DNA of 64,000 bases. Source: JANQIO01 sp965601975. GTDB lineage: Bacteria > Pseudomonadota > Gammaproteobacteria > Pseudomonadales > Halieaceae. Positions 26,994 through 36,600 of the stretch are shown in pieces; within the stretch, counting starts at the first letter, position 1; each line of letters begins with the position of its first letter. The DNA is taken from NCBI GenBank assembly GCA_965601975.1, contig OZ271856.1, positions 186,001-250,000 on the forward strand, given 5' to 3'. The position numbers and the translations under genes were made by a program. The notes beneath the pieces are model-generated. The model did no database searches. It saw only the letters and a program-made list of their open reading frames with translations, and had not been told where the DNA came from.

Positions 26994-28741
26994 CGGTCTA
27001 CGTCCGCCATAACGAAATCGATGCTGGCGATGATGGCGATCAGGTCCGGCACCATCAGCCCGCGGGACAGCAGCGGGATCTGCTGCAGGGCCGCGAAGGA
27101 GGGCGTGCGAATGCGGGTGCGGTAAGACGTGGTGCCGCCGTCGCTTACCAGGTGGTAGCTGTTCAGGCCCTTGGTGGCCTCGATGGGGACACAGGCCTCG
27201 CCTGCCGGGACAACGGGCCCCCAGCTCACATTGAGGAAGTGGTGTATCAGCGTCTCGATGTCCGTGAGCATCCGCTCCCTGGGCGGCGGTGTGGTGTTCT
27301 TGTGCTCGGACTTGTAGGGACCCTCGGGCATGTTGTCCAGGCACTGGCGGATGATGTGCAGGCTCTGGCGGATTTCCTCCACCCGCACCCTGGCGCGGTC
27401 GTAGCAGTCGCCGTTGTGGCACACAGGCACCTCGAACTCGAACTGATCGTAGCCGCCGTAGGGGCGGTCCCGCCGCAGGTCGAAGTCGACCCCGGTGGCG
27501 CGCAGGGACGGCCCGGTGATTCCCCAGTCGATGGCTTCCTGGCTGGTGCAGCGGCCGATGCCGATGGTGCGCTGCTGCAGGATGGAGTTCTGCATCGCCA
27601 TCTTTTCGTAGTGGTCGAGACGCGCGGGCATGCTGTCGATGAACTCCCGCATCATTGTGTCCCACCCGTCCGGCAGGTCCTGGGCGACGCCGCCGACCCG
27701 GAACCAGGCCGGGTGCATGCGGCCGCCGGTGATGGCCTCGACAATGCCGAACAGGCGCTCGCGGTCGGCGAACATGTAAAACACCGGCGACATCTGCCCG
27801 ACGTCCTGGGCGAAGGTGCCGTAAAATACGAGGTGGCTGGAGATGCGGAACAGCTCCGCCATCATGATGCGAATGACCTTCGCCCGGTCGGGTACCTCGA
27901 TGCCGGCCAGGGCCTCGACGGTTTGTACGTAGGCGAGGTTGTTCATGACCCCGCCGAGGTAGTCGATGCGGTCGGTATAGGGGATGAAGGAGTGCCAGGT
28001 CTGGCGCTCGCCCATCTTCTCGGCGCCGCGGTGGTGGTAGCCGATGTCCGGCACCGCGTCGACCACCACCTCACCGTCCAGCTGCAGGGCGATGCGGAAC
28101 ACTCCGTGCACGCTGGGGTGGTTGGGGCCGAGGTTGAGGAACATGAATTCCGTGTCATCGGTGGCGCGCTTCATGCCCCACTCCTCGGGAACGAAGCGCA
28201 GCGCCTCCTGTTCGATATCCTGCTGCTCCTCGCTGAGGGAGAAGGGCTCCATCTCCGTGGCCCGGGCGGGGTGCTCCTTGCGCAGGGCGTGGCCCTCCCA
28301 GGTAGGCGGCAGCAGGATCCGGCGCAGGTTCGGGTGGCCCGAAAAGACGATGCCGAACATGTCCCAGGTTTCACGCTCATACCAGTTGGCGTTGGACCAT
28401 ATGTCGACGGCGCTGGGAACCTCGTTGGGCTCGATGACCGGCACCTTGACGCGAATCTCGCTGTAGGGCGACACGTTCATCAGGTGGTAGACGACGGTAA
28501 AATCTGCGGCGGGTTGCCCGCCGCGCCGCTCGCGCAGCCGTTCGTCGATGCCAAACAGGTCGTAGAGCATGGGGTAATCTGCTTTCAGGCTGCGCAGCAC
28601 TTCCAGCAGGCGGTGGCATTCGACCCACAGCGTCGGCGTGCTGTCGGCACAGTCCTGCGAGACGAAAGCCTCCGCCCCGAACTGCGCGGCCAGCGCGTTC
28701 TCGACCGTACCTCTGCTGTCATCCAAGCCTGCGTTCAGCAT
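26990..28741 (-). CDS. nuoCD: Fused NADH-quinone oxidoreductase subunits C and D
   Basis: A 583-aa fusion. The first roughly 185 residues are NuoC, with the 30-kDa signature around NWYERETWDMFGIVFSGHPNLRRIL, and the rest is NuoD, with LNLGPNHPSVHGVFR and the quinone-site histidines, and IDFVMADVDR at the C-terminus. Fusion of C and D is the enterobacterial and gammaproteobacterial arrangement. NuoD forms the quinone pocket with NuoB. There is a 46-bp gap to nuoB. Confidence 0.96.
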   Translation of the reverse strand: MLNAGLDDSRGTVENALAAQFGAEAFVSQDCADSTPTLWVECHRLLEVLRSLKADYPMLYDLFGIDERLRERRGGQPAADFTVVYHLMNVSPYSEIRVKVPVIEPNEVPSAVDIWSNANWYERETWDMFGIVFSGHPNLRRILLPPTWEGHALRKEHPARATEMEPFSLSEEQQDIEQEALRFVPEEWGMKRATDDTEFMFLNLGPNHPSVHGVFRIALQLDGEVVVDAVPDIGYHHRGAEKMGERQTWHSFIPYTDRIDYLGGVMNNLAYVQTVEALAGIEVPDRAKVIRIMMAELFRISSHLVFYGTFAQDVGQMSPVFYMFADRERLFGIVEAITGGRMHPAWFRVGGVAQDLPDGWDTMMREFIDSMPARLDHYEKMAMQNSILQQRTIGIGRCTSQEAIDWGITGPSLRATGVDFDLRRDRPYGGYDQFEFEVPVCHNGDCYDRARVRVEEIRQSLHIIRQCLDNMPEGPYKSEHKNTTPPPRERMLTDIETLIHHFLNVSWGPVVPAGEACVPIEATKGLNSYHLVSDGGTTSYRTRIRTPSFAALQQIPLLSRGLMVPDLIAIIASIDFVMADVDR

Positions 28742-28787
28742 GCCTGTCCTCGCGTTGCGTGCGGTGCTGTGGATCTATCCCCTCGGT

Positions 28788-29426
28788 CTAAACCTGATCC
28801 GGACTCCTTAACTCAGTGGCTGTGCTTCGCTCCTGCTGGAGGCGATCGCGCTGGCTGGGCATCTGCGGCTTGATGACCTCCTGGTCACCCACCACCCAGC
28901 TCAGCGGCCGTCTCTCTTGTTCAACCGCGTCCTGCAGCATCATCAGACCCTGCATCAACGCTTCCGGGCGCGGCGGGCAGCCCGGCACATAGACGTCCAC
29001 GGGTATGAACTTGTCCACACCCTGGACGACGCTGTAGATGTCGTACATGCCGCCGGAGTTGGCGCAGGATCCCATGGAGATGATCCAGCGCGGTTCCAGC
29101 AACTGGTCGTACAGGTGTTGCACGACCGGGGCCATCTTGCGGAAGCAGGTTCCGGAGATGACCATCAGGTCTGCCTGTCGCGGCGTCGCCCGGATGACCT
29201 CCGAGCCGAAGCGGGCGATGTCGTGACGACTGGTGAAAGACGTCGCCATCTCCACGTAGCAGCAGGACAGCCCGAAATTGAAGGGCCACAGGGAGTGCGC
29301 ACGGCCCCAGGCGATCAGGTCCTCGAGCTTGGCGAACATGACGTTGCGCTTCACGTACTCGGTGACGTCGGCGTTGCCGGGGCTGGCGGCGATCACGTCT
29401 TCCGGGCGGCTGAGGCTCCACTCCAT
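28788..29426 (-). CDS. nuoB: NADH-quinone oxidoreductase subunit B (cluster N2)
   Basis: A 212-aa subunit holding the terminal [4Fe-4S] cluster N2 next to the quinone site. The ligands are the tandem cysteines in GLSCCYVEM, a cysteine in GTCFRKM and one in PGCPPRPEAL. It begins one base inside the nuoA stop (TAATG). The C-terminal extension after PLSWVVG is low-complexity and polar, a common species-specific tail. Confidence 0.96.
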   Translation of the reverse strand: MEWSLSRPEDVIAASPGNADVTEYVKRNVMFAKLEDLIAWGRAHSLWPFNFGLSCCYVEMATSFTSRHDIARFGSEVIRATPRQADLMVISGTCFRKMAPVVQHLYDQLLEPRWIISMGSCANSGGMYDIYSVVQGVDKFIPVDVYVPGCPPRPEALMQGLMMLQDAVEQERRPLSWVVGDQEVIKPQMPSQRDRLQQERSTATELRSPDQV

Positions 29427-29818
29427 TACTCCGCCTCCTCCAGTCCAACCCGTGTCTTCTGTCCCCAGTCGAGTGCGCCCGAGCGGAGTTCGTAGACCAG
29501 GGCCACCGCCAGCACCACGATGAACACCATGATGGCGGCGTAGCCCTCCCAGCCCAGCTCGAAGAAGGCCACGGCCCAGGCAAAGATGAAGACGGTTTCC
29601 AGGTCAAAAATGACAAAGAAGATGGCGATCAGGTAGAACTCGACAGACAGCTGGATCTGCGACGAGCCCACGGGCACGACACCCGACTCGAAGGGCATGT
29701 TGGTCGCCTTGTTGGCGCGACGCTGTCCCAGTAGCCAGGACAGAACCAACATGGTCGCGACCAGCAGGAATACGGCCGCGAAATAGACGATAAAGGGGAA
29801 TAGCTCCGTGCTGCGCAC
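29426..29818 (-). CDS. nuoA: NADH-quinone oxidoreductase subunit A
   Basis: A 130-aa three-helix membrane subunit and the first gene of the nuo operon. The matrix-loop motif FESGVVPVG is here without the usual cysteine-containing form, and FYLIAIFFVIFDLETVF with its acidic residues is intact. It starts with GTG 29818, preceded by AAGGA nine bases upstream. Length fits the family (about 120-150). Confidence 0.94.
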   Translation of the reverse strand: MRSTELFPFIVYFAAVFLLVATMLVLSWLLGQRRANKATNMPFESGVVPVGSSQIQLSVEFYLIAIFFVIFDLETVFIFAWAVAFFELGWEGYAAIMVFIVVLAVALVYELRSGALDWGQKTRVGLEEAE

Positions 29819-29993
29819 AATACCCCATCCTTATGTAATTATTCTTATAGGGTGCGCTGCCGTCCCTGTATGCAAAAGCGGGGGCCAGCAGCGGACCCGG
29901 TTACCTCAATTGCGTTAAAAAACTCTAGACCGCAACCGGGATTTGCGCAAATGGGCGGCGGTGGGGTGCCGCCGCCTACGAAGCATTGTTTTC
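29819..29993. promoter_or_regulatory. mcr-nuoA intergenic region: hairpin and putative nuo promoter
   Basis: This gap separates the mcr stop from nuoA on the minus strand. Just after mcr, GGCGGCGG (29954-29961) and CCGCCGCC (29969-29976) form a perfect 8-bp GC stem with a 7-base loop, but no U-tract follows, so it is at best a weak or Rho-assisted terminator. CCCGGTT and AACCGGG form a wider second inverted repeat. Close to nuoA, TATAAG (29844-29849, minus strand) is a possible -10 with no clear -35. Whether nuo is transcribed independently or by read-through from pcs-mcr is undecided. Confidence 0.4.
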
Positions 29994-32900
29994 TTACACC
30001 GTCACCGCATTCCCACGGAATATCTTGGACAGGTAGCGACTCTCGGAGGGGCTGGGGGCCGGCACCGCGCATTGCAGCACGGCGTAGACCAGTCGCTCCA
30101 TTTCCTCTGCCAGCTCCTTGTCCGACGCGGGTTCCTCAGTGCGGGCCCGGCGTGTCAGCTGGACCTGGTTGACCGCGGGCACCGTCGGCAGTCGCTCTCC
30201 CTCGACACCCAGGGTCACGGTAAAGGCGTGCAGGGAGTTCTTGGCAAACAGCGCCAGGGCGAATTCCTCCCGGGACGACGCCAGGGACGTATCCGGCGTC
30301 AGCAAGATGATCTGGCAGTTCGGTACCAGGGCGGCACAGCGGGCGACCCGGAAGTGGTGGGTCAGCTGGTCGTTCACCAGTGCCGCGAATTGCTCGTCGG
30401 ACAAAACGCGGTCCCAGTTATCGTTGCGCTCCGCCGCCAGCGCGTTCATGGGCAGGCGTGCGAAGGGACTGCTGACCACGACATCGCAGCCGCCCTCTTC
30501 GCGCAGGATGGTATCCAGCGCCCCTTCGATGTCATCGCCGATGGCGCGAACGTCGAAGTCCATTTTCTTGCCGGCGCTGATAGAGTGGCGCAGTTCGTTG
30601 GCGGCCTCCTCGCTACGGGTGAGCACCCGCAGGCTGGCGACGCCCTGGGCGCTGAAGCCGTTGGCCACGGCTGCCAGTTCGCTGCGCATGCAGTCACCGA
30701 TCATGACCACGCGCTTGCCCTTGAGCTTCGCCAGGTCTTCCTTGCCCGGCGGCAGCAGCAGTTCGCCTTCCGTCACCGAGCGGTCGAACTTGAGTCCGCC
30801 GGAGGGGTGGAAGGTCTCGCCGCTGACGATGTCGTCCGCCAGGTGGAACACGGTGGACAGGCCCACCTGCTCGTCGGTGGGCATCTTGTGCAGGTGCAGG
30901 CGATTGAGGATGCCCGACTCGATCTGCTCCGCCGAGCGCTCGATGGACTGCTGGTCGAAGAACGGCGCCGGCGCGTCGGCAAACCGGGCCAGGAACTGCT
31001 GCGCCTGCTCCTCGCTGAACACCGCACCCAGAACCAGACGGGAGATGAGTTTTTCCGCCAGGCCCTGGTTCAGCAGGAAGCGCGAGGCGCTGCCCGAGCC
31101 GCGGGACTCGCTGACCTGGGCAAACAGCTTGGCCAGCGGTTTGGGCATGCGATTGGCGCTGGGCAGCTTGGACAGCTCATTGACCGCAAGCCCGACCAGG
31201 TCCTCGCTGGAGAATCCACCTTTCACGGCGGCCAGCATGGCCGCGTGCACCTGGTTCAGGCGCTTGTTCTCCAGCACCAGCCGGCCGCGCCGCTCAAACA
31301 GTCCCGGCGCGCCGCCGAGGCCGCGCAGCCTCGCGCCGTCCACCGGCCCCGGCGCCAGCGCGTTGATCTGGATCTCGGGACCCAGGTGCCGCGACAGGAT
31401 CTCGGCCAGTACCCGCTGGCCCGCCTTGCTCACCGCGTAGTCGGCCCGGTTGGGGTAGGCCACGGCCACGTACTTCTCGCCGCCGAAGTAACTGGAGACA
31501 TTGAGCACGGAGCCCGTGCCCTGCTGCTTCATCAGCGGTGCGTACTTGCGTATTAGCGCATAGTTGGAAATGAGGTTGGCCTGCATGGTGCGGTTCCAGT
31601 CCTCCAGTGTCATGTCGACCACCATCTCCTCGGCGCCGGAAATGCCGGCGTTGTTGATCAGGAAGTCCACGTGACCGAACAGGTCCAGGGAGTGCTGGAA
31701 CAGCTTGTCGAGCGCGTCGTCATCGCCGACGTCGATATCCGGCAGGATATGCACGCGGGTGTCAGGATTCGCATAGCCGACGCCGCGCAGTTCCTCGACG
31801 ATTTCGTCGCGGGCTTCCTGCAGCTTGCTCTCGCTGCGAGCGCTGAGCAGGACCTTGGCGCCGGCGATGGCGAGATAGCGGCCCAGCTGCAGGCCGATGC
31901 CCAGGCTGCCGCCGGTGATGACCGCAGTCTTGCCCTTGTGCAGGCCCGGGAGCACCCGCTGGATGGCGGCGGGCATGGCGGACTTGCCGGTGTGGCGCTT
32001 GATGTTCTGGGGCACCCACAGGTTGATGGGGTCCATGCGCCGCACCCGGTTGGTCAGGGTGGCGGCCCAGTCGGCGGAGTAGGTGAGGTTGTCCTCGTCC
32101 TCGCTGTCGAAACGCACCAGCTGGTTGGGCAGTACCGCCCAGCCGATGTCCTTGCGCGCGGTCAGCGCCTCGTCCTCGTGGCGCCAGCCGCGAATCAGTG
32201 CCTCGATAGAGGCGCGGATCACCTCGTTCATCAGGTTGCCGTGCTGGTCGCTGGGGTTGGTGACGTAGGTCACCGCGGGCGCGTCGCACTTGTCGTACCA
32301 GCGGCTCAGGTTGCTGGCCAGCGTGGAGGCAAAGGCCACCGGCGCCACGATTTCCTCGCGTACAAAATTCTCGACATCCTCGTCTGTGGCGGAGCACAGG
32401 GAGTAGCCGTGCTGCCCGTTGGGCTCCCGCGGCAGCACGATAACGCCGTCGAGGCGGCCGTACTGGTCCTCGATGAACTGCATGGTGCGGTCCACCGATT
32501 CCCGTCGCAGCGGGTCAAGGTGGGACAGCTGGATGGCGTCGAGGCCGCGGGAGGCGACCAGTGCCCGGGCGTGACCCAGGGCCTGCAGGGTGCGGAAGGC
32601 GAGCAGGACTTTCGCGCCGCTCTGCAGGTGCCGCTCGGCGAATACCAGGGCTTCCTCGTAGTCGGTGCCGCCCAGGATGAGCACCACGTTGTCGCTCAGG
32701 TCCTCCAGGCGCTTGTCTGGCCAGGACACCAGCTTGGAGCGGCTCTGGGCCGGCACCTGCATGCCGTTGGTGACTTCAATATGGTGACCCGACAGCGCCG
32801 CGGACTCATCCGAGGCCAGCCACACCAGCGTTGAGGCCACGTCCGACGGGGTCGGGTAGCGGTAACCCATTTCCCCGTCTTCCTCCCGGGTGGTGATCAT

Positions 32901-33647
32901 CAGGCCGCGGAATTCCGCGCCGGTAGACCCCGGCTCCTTGCTCTGCAGCTCGTCCATGCGGGCGAACACGGTGTCGATCCGCTGGGATTTGACCGGACCG
33001 GGGAACAGGGTGTTCACGCGAATGCCGCGGTCCTCGCCCAACTCGATGGCGAGGCCCTTTGACAGTGCGTTGAGGCCGCTCTTCGGCACCACGTAGGGGA
33101 TGCGGCCGAAGTAGTGGGTGCGCGAGAAAATCGTCGACACGTTGATGATGCTGCCGCCCACCGCCATGTGCGGGGCCGCCGCCCGGGCCATGTTCCAGGG
33201 GGCCGCCAACAGGTTCATGGCCGAGTCGAACATGGTCTGGTCGTCGCCGCAGGCGCGCATTTCCACGTCGGTGAAGGGAATGTCCCGCAGGGTGTACTTG
33301 GGGCCCGCGGCACCGGCATTGTTGATCAGCACATCGAGGCGGCCAAAGGAATCCATGGTGGTCGCCACAATCTCCCGGCAGACTTCCGGGTCGGCGCAGT
33401 CGCCCACCGCCGTGGCGATGCGCTCCCGGTCGAAGCCCTCGGCCACCAGTTCCTCGACGAAGGCTTCGAGCTTGTCGCCGTCGCGTCCGGTCATCACCAC
33501 CATGGCGCCCTCGCGCAGCAGGTGGCGGGAGACGAAGGCGCCGATCGAACCGGCGGCGCCGGTGAGGATCACTGCCTTGTTCTCCAGGCGTACTCCGCTC
33601 AGGCTGTCGGTGGGTGTCAGCGTTTCCGGTCGTGTCATTTCATTCAT
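29994..33647 (-). CDS. mcr: Bifunctional malonyl-CoA reductase (NADPH), 3-hydroxypropionate-forming
   Basis: A 1217-aa protein, the size of Chloroflexus MCR (about 1220), made of two SDR halves. N half: TGAAGSIG 29-36, NNAG 109-112, YVVPK (Y185, K189). C half: TGGSLGIG 578-585, NNAG 665-668, YAVSK (Y737, K741). NVSTIFSR, GRIPYV and NTLFPGPV closely resemble the Chloroflexus enzyme. In that family the C half reduces malonyl-CoA to malonate semialdehyde and the N half reduces that to 3-hydroxypropionate, using two NADPH. It overlaps pcs by 4 bp, the next enzyme of the path. The family call comes from length, order and recalled motifs; generic SDR fusion is the only alternative and fits poorly. 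Confidence 0.92.
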   Translation of the reverse strand: MNEMTRPETLTPTDSLSGVRLENKAVILTGAAGSIGAFVSRHLLREGAMVVMTGRDGDKLEAFVEELVAEGFDRERIATAVGDCADPEVCREIVATTMDSFGRLDVLINNAGAAGPKYTLRDIPFTDVEMRACGDDQTMFDSAMNLLAAPWNMARAAAPHMAVGGSIINVSTIFSRTHYFGRIPYVVPKSGLNALSKGLAIELGEDRGIRVNTLFPGPVKSQRIDTVFARMDELQSKEPGSTGAEFRGLMITTREEDGEMGYRYPTPSDVASTLVWLASDESAALSGHHIEVTNGMQVPAQSRSKLVSWPDKRLEDLSDNVVLILGGTDYEEALVFAERHLQSGAKVLLAFRTLQALGHARALVASRGLDAIQLSHLDPLRRESVDRTMQFIEDQYGRLDGVIVLPREPNGQHGYSLCSATDEDVENFVREEIVAPVAFASTLASNLSRWYDKCDAPAVTYVTNPSDQHGNLMNEVIRASIEALIRGWRHEDEALTARKDIGWAVLPNQLVRFDSEDEDNLTYSADWAATLTNRVRRMDPINLWVPQNIKRHTGKSAMPAAIQRVLPGLHKGKTAVITGGSLGIGLQLGRYLAIAGAKVLLSARSESKLQEARDEIVEELRGVGYANPDTRVHILPDIDVGDDDALDKLFQHSLDLFGHVDFLINNAGISGAEEMVVDMTLEDWNRTMQANLISNYALIRKYAPLMKQQGTGSVLNVSSYFGGEKYVAVAYPNRADYAVSKAGQRVLAEILSRHLGPEIQINALAPGPVDGARLRGLGGAPGLFERRGRLVLENKRLNQVHAAMLAAVKGGFSSEDLVGLAVNELSKLPSANRMPKPLAKLFAQVSESRGSGSASRFLLNQGLAEKLISRLVLGAVFSEEQAQQFLARFADAPAPFFDQQSIERSAEQIESGILNRLHLHKMPTDEQVGLSTVFHLADDIVSGETFHPSGGLKFDRSVTEGELLLPPGKEDLAKLKGKRVVMIGDCMRSELAAVANGFSAQGVASLRVLTRSEEAANELRHSISAGKKMDFDVRAIGDDIEGALDTILREEGGCDVVVSSPFARLPMNALAAERNDNWDRVLSDEQFAALVNDQLTHHFRVARCAALVPNCQIILLTPDTSLASSREEFALALFAKNSLHAFTVTLGVEGERLPTVPAVNQVQLTRRARTEEPASDKELAEEMERLVYAVLQCAVPAPSPSESRYLSKIFRGNAVTV

Positions 33648-36600
33648 CGCAGTGCTCCCGCGGATCCGGTATCAATGGTTTCAAAGGTTTCGCCGCGCTC
33701 CTCGGCATCGCGAATGGCCCAGGCCCGGTACAGTTCGTCCCGGGTTTTCAGGCCCAGCCGCGGCAGCGCGTGTAAGGCAACGTAGTTGGCGCCCTCGTGC
33801 CGGTTCTCCCACATGGCCTGGTGGGCCTCGGCCACACCGTCCATGGAGACCGGCACCGGCGGCATGACATCGATCATGCCGGCGGCGATGCGTTCCTGCA
33901 TTTCCGCGAACTCGCGGGCGGTATTCAGGTGGGTGCCGCGAATTTCCGTGCTGGGCATCAGGATCCTGCGCTGGCGCATCCACACCTGGGGCGCGTAGAA
34001 GCTGAGCCGCATGCCGGCCAGGTCCTCGGCGTACACCACCTTGCCCACGTTGGGTTTGACCAGTGAGGTGGCCAGCGCCAGGCCGTCGCGGCCGCGGCGT
34101 TCGAAGACGACATCGGGCAGGCCGCGCCGATCCAGGGTGTTGCGCAGCAGCGGCGCCACGGCGGAGCCGACCGGTTTCAGGGTGCGGTCGGAGAAGCGGC
34201 GCACCGCCTCCTTGAAAGCGTCGGATTCCGTGAACGGATCCGGCATCGGCGCGAACGGCCCCGGCGGGTCGAACTCGTCGCCGAGGCGGCGCTGGATTTC
34301 CTCCAGGCTGACCACACCGCTGAGGCGGGTGCCGAACCCCAGTGAGTTGACGAACTCGCGCTGGGAAAGCGTGTCCGCCAGCACCGCGACCTGGGCACCG
34401 AGGGCGCAGCCCACTTCGATCGCCTCGATGGCGACCGGGTCGACAATGCCATCTTCGGCGCCGGGTCCGTACACGATCAGCAGGCTCATGCCGGCGCGCA
34501 GCTCGGCCCTGGCGAACATGTCCGCCGGGCGCGAATTACCCGGCTTGCCCAGGAAGGAGAAGCGGTAGCCTGAGGAAGCGCCATAGAACGTCAGCACGCC
34601 GCCGTCGCCCAGCAGCTGGAAGGAGCGGGAGAACGCCCGCTCGCCCGCATGAGATACGACGTAGTCCAGCGGGCCGCCGGCCTGCTGCTCCGCTTCCGCG
34701 ACGAAATCGGCACCTGCCGCTTCCCAGTCGGCCCACTCGCCGGGGTCGTCGGGAACGGGGGTGAAGATATCGGCCCAGCGCGGGTCCTTGCGATTGATGG
34801 GCGCGCCGCCCTGCTGCCGCACCCGCTCGCCGCGCTCGTCATTCGAGACCATGCCGACGGCGCTGAGACCGGATTTCAGCGCCGAGCGCAGGCAGTCGAA
34901 GCCGGTACCGGTGGCAGCGCCCTCCACAAACAGCCGTCTGCCCGGCTGGATATTCAGTGTGGTGAACAGCGCCCGGTGAATGGTGCCGAGGGTCAGTCCG
35001 TAGGAGCCGGCCTCCTCGATGGTCAGGCCCGGTAACTTGCCCTGCAGCTGCGGGCCCTGCACCACCAGGAACTGGGCGTGACTGCCGTCGTTGCGCTCAT
35101 AGCCCTGGATGCGGAAGTCCGCCGCCATCGGATCGAGGCCCTGGTCCGGCGACAGCAGCTCGCTCTGGCCGGAGTAAATGGTGACCACGTCGCCCACGGA
35201 CAGCCGCCCTTCGCGAACCAGTTCCTCACCGAGCTCTGCGACCAGGGCAACGCCGCCGGAGCCCGTGACCTGCACGTCTGCGTCGCGGGCGTCAAAGGGA
35301 GAGACCGGGATGCCGGTAATGGCCCAGATGTCGTTGAAGTTCATTTCCGAGGCGAGCACGTAGACCAGCGCCTCATTGGGCCCGGGCCGCGGGGTATCGA
35401 ATACCAGCAGCTTCTCGGCGTCGACCGGGTCGCCGTGGGCAGGTTCGCCGTCCAACGGGTTGCGTGCCACGCCCAGCCCGTATTGATACTCCGGTACGGG
35501 AGTCACCCCGGGGAAGAAACTCGCGCCCATGGGCAACAGGCGCTGGTCCGCGACCAGCTGCCTGCGCAGTTCCTCGTCGGCGTCCGGTGGCACCCCGGTG
35601 TGCTTGATCGGCAGGGCGGCGGAGCGGCGCTCCAGGAAGGCGCGGATGCCCGGTGGCCCCGCCTCGGGATCGCACACGGCCTGGGCGAACAGCTCCGCCT
35701 CGTGCTTGAGGCCGGCGCTCTGCCCCTCGGCAGCGCCCAGGGCGACGGCATCCAGGATGCGATCCACCGCCATGCCGCGGCCGCCGGCCCGGGCCTGGGA
35801 CAGCGTGGGTTCCAGAGTGGGATCTGCCAGCAGCGACTCGCTGTAGGGCAGCGGGGTTTCGCGGGAGCCCAGGTATGTGTCCCGGGACGCCATCGCTTCG
35901 ACCAGTGCGCCGGAGCCTGCGAAGTATTCCCGCAGTCTTGCCATGGCAACGCTCACCGGACCCTGGCCGTCCTGCCCCACGACTTCGTCCACCAGGCCCG
36001 CCGCCGCTGCCTCATCCGCGTCGATATTGCGCCCGGACACGATCAGGCGCATTGCCTCAAGCAGGCCGTCGGGGCCCAGGCTGTGGTGCAGTCGTCGTGG
36101 CAGGCGCTGGGTGCCGCCGTAGCCGGGCAACAGGTTCAGGTTGATTTCCGGCTGGCCAAAGCGGGCGTGCTTGTCGGCGATCACGTAGGCGCAGGCCAGC
36201 ACCAGTTCATTGCCGCCGCCCAGGGCGGGGCCGTTGACCGCGGCGATCACCGGCTTGCCGATATTCTCCAGGGTGGAGAAGGCCGTGTGGGCGGCATTGG
36301 GCGGTGTGCGGGCGCTGTCCATATCGCCAGCTTCACCCACTTCCAGCAGCTCCTTCACGTCGGCGCCGGCGACAAAGGCGCTGCGCGCCCCGGTCACCAC
36401 GATGGCGTCGATGTTGCCCTGGTGCGACAGGTGCTGCAGGACAGTGTTGAACTCGTCCAGGGACCGCTCGTTGAGGGAGTTCACCGGCGGTGAATCCACC
36501 ACCAGTAGCGCCACGTTTCTGCCGGGCACGATCTCGTGGGTCTCGACCCGCAGGTAGCGCCAGGTCTGCACGATCTGGCGGGCTTCGGACAGGCGGCCAA

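Noticed and set aside
27152..28873. 573-codon plus-strand frame opposite nuoCD
   Set aside because: Antisense to the conserved nuoCD fusion; no recognisable features.
29954..29976. GC-rich hairpin after mcr as a Rho-independent terminator
   Set aside because: The stem is strong but neither strand has a following U-tract; kept only as a hairpin within the intergenic entry.
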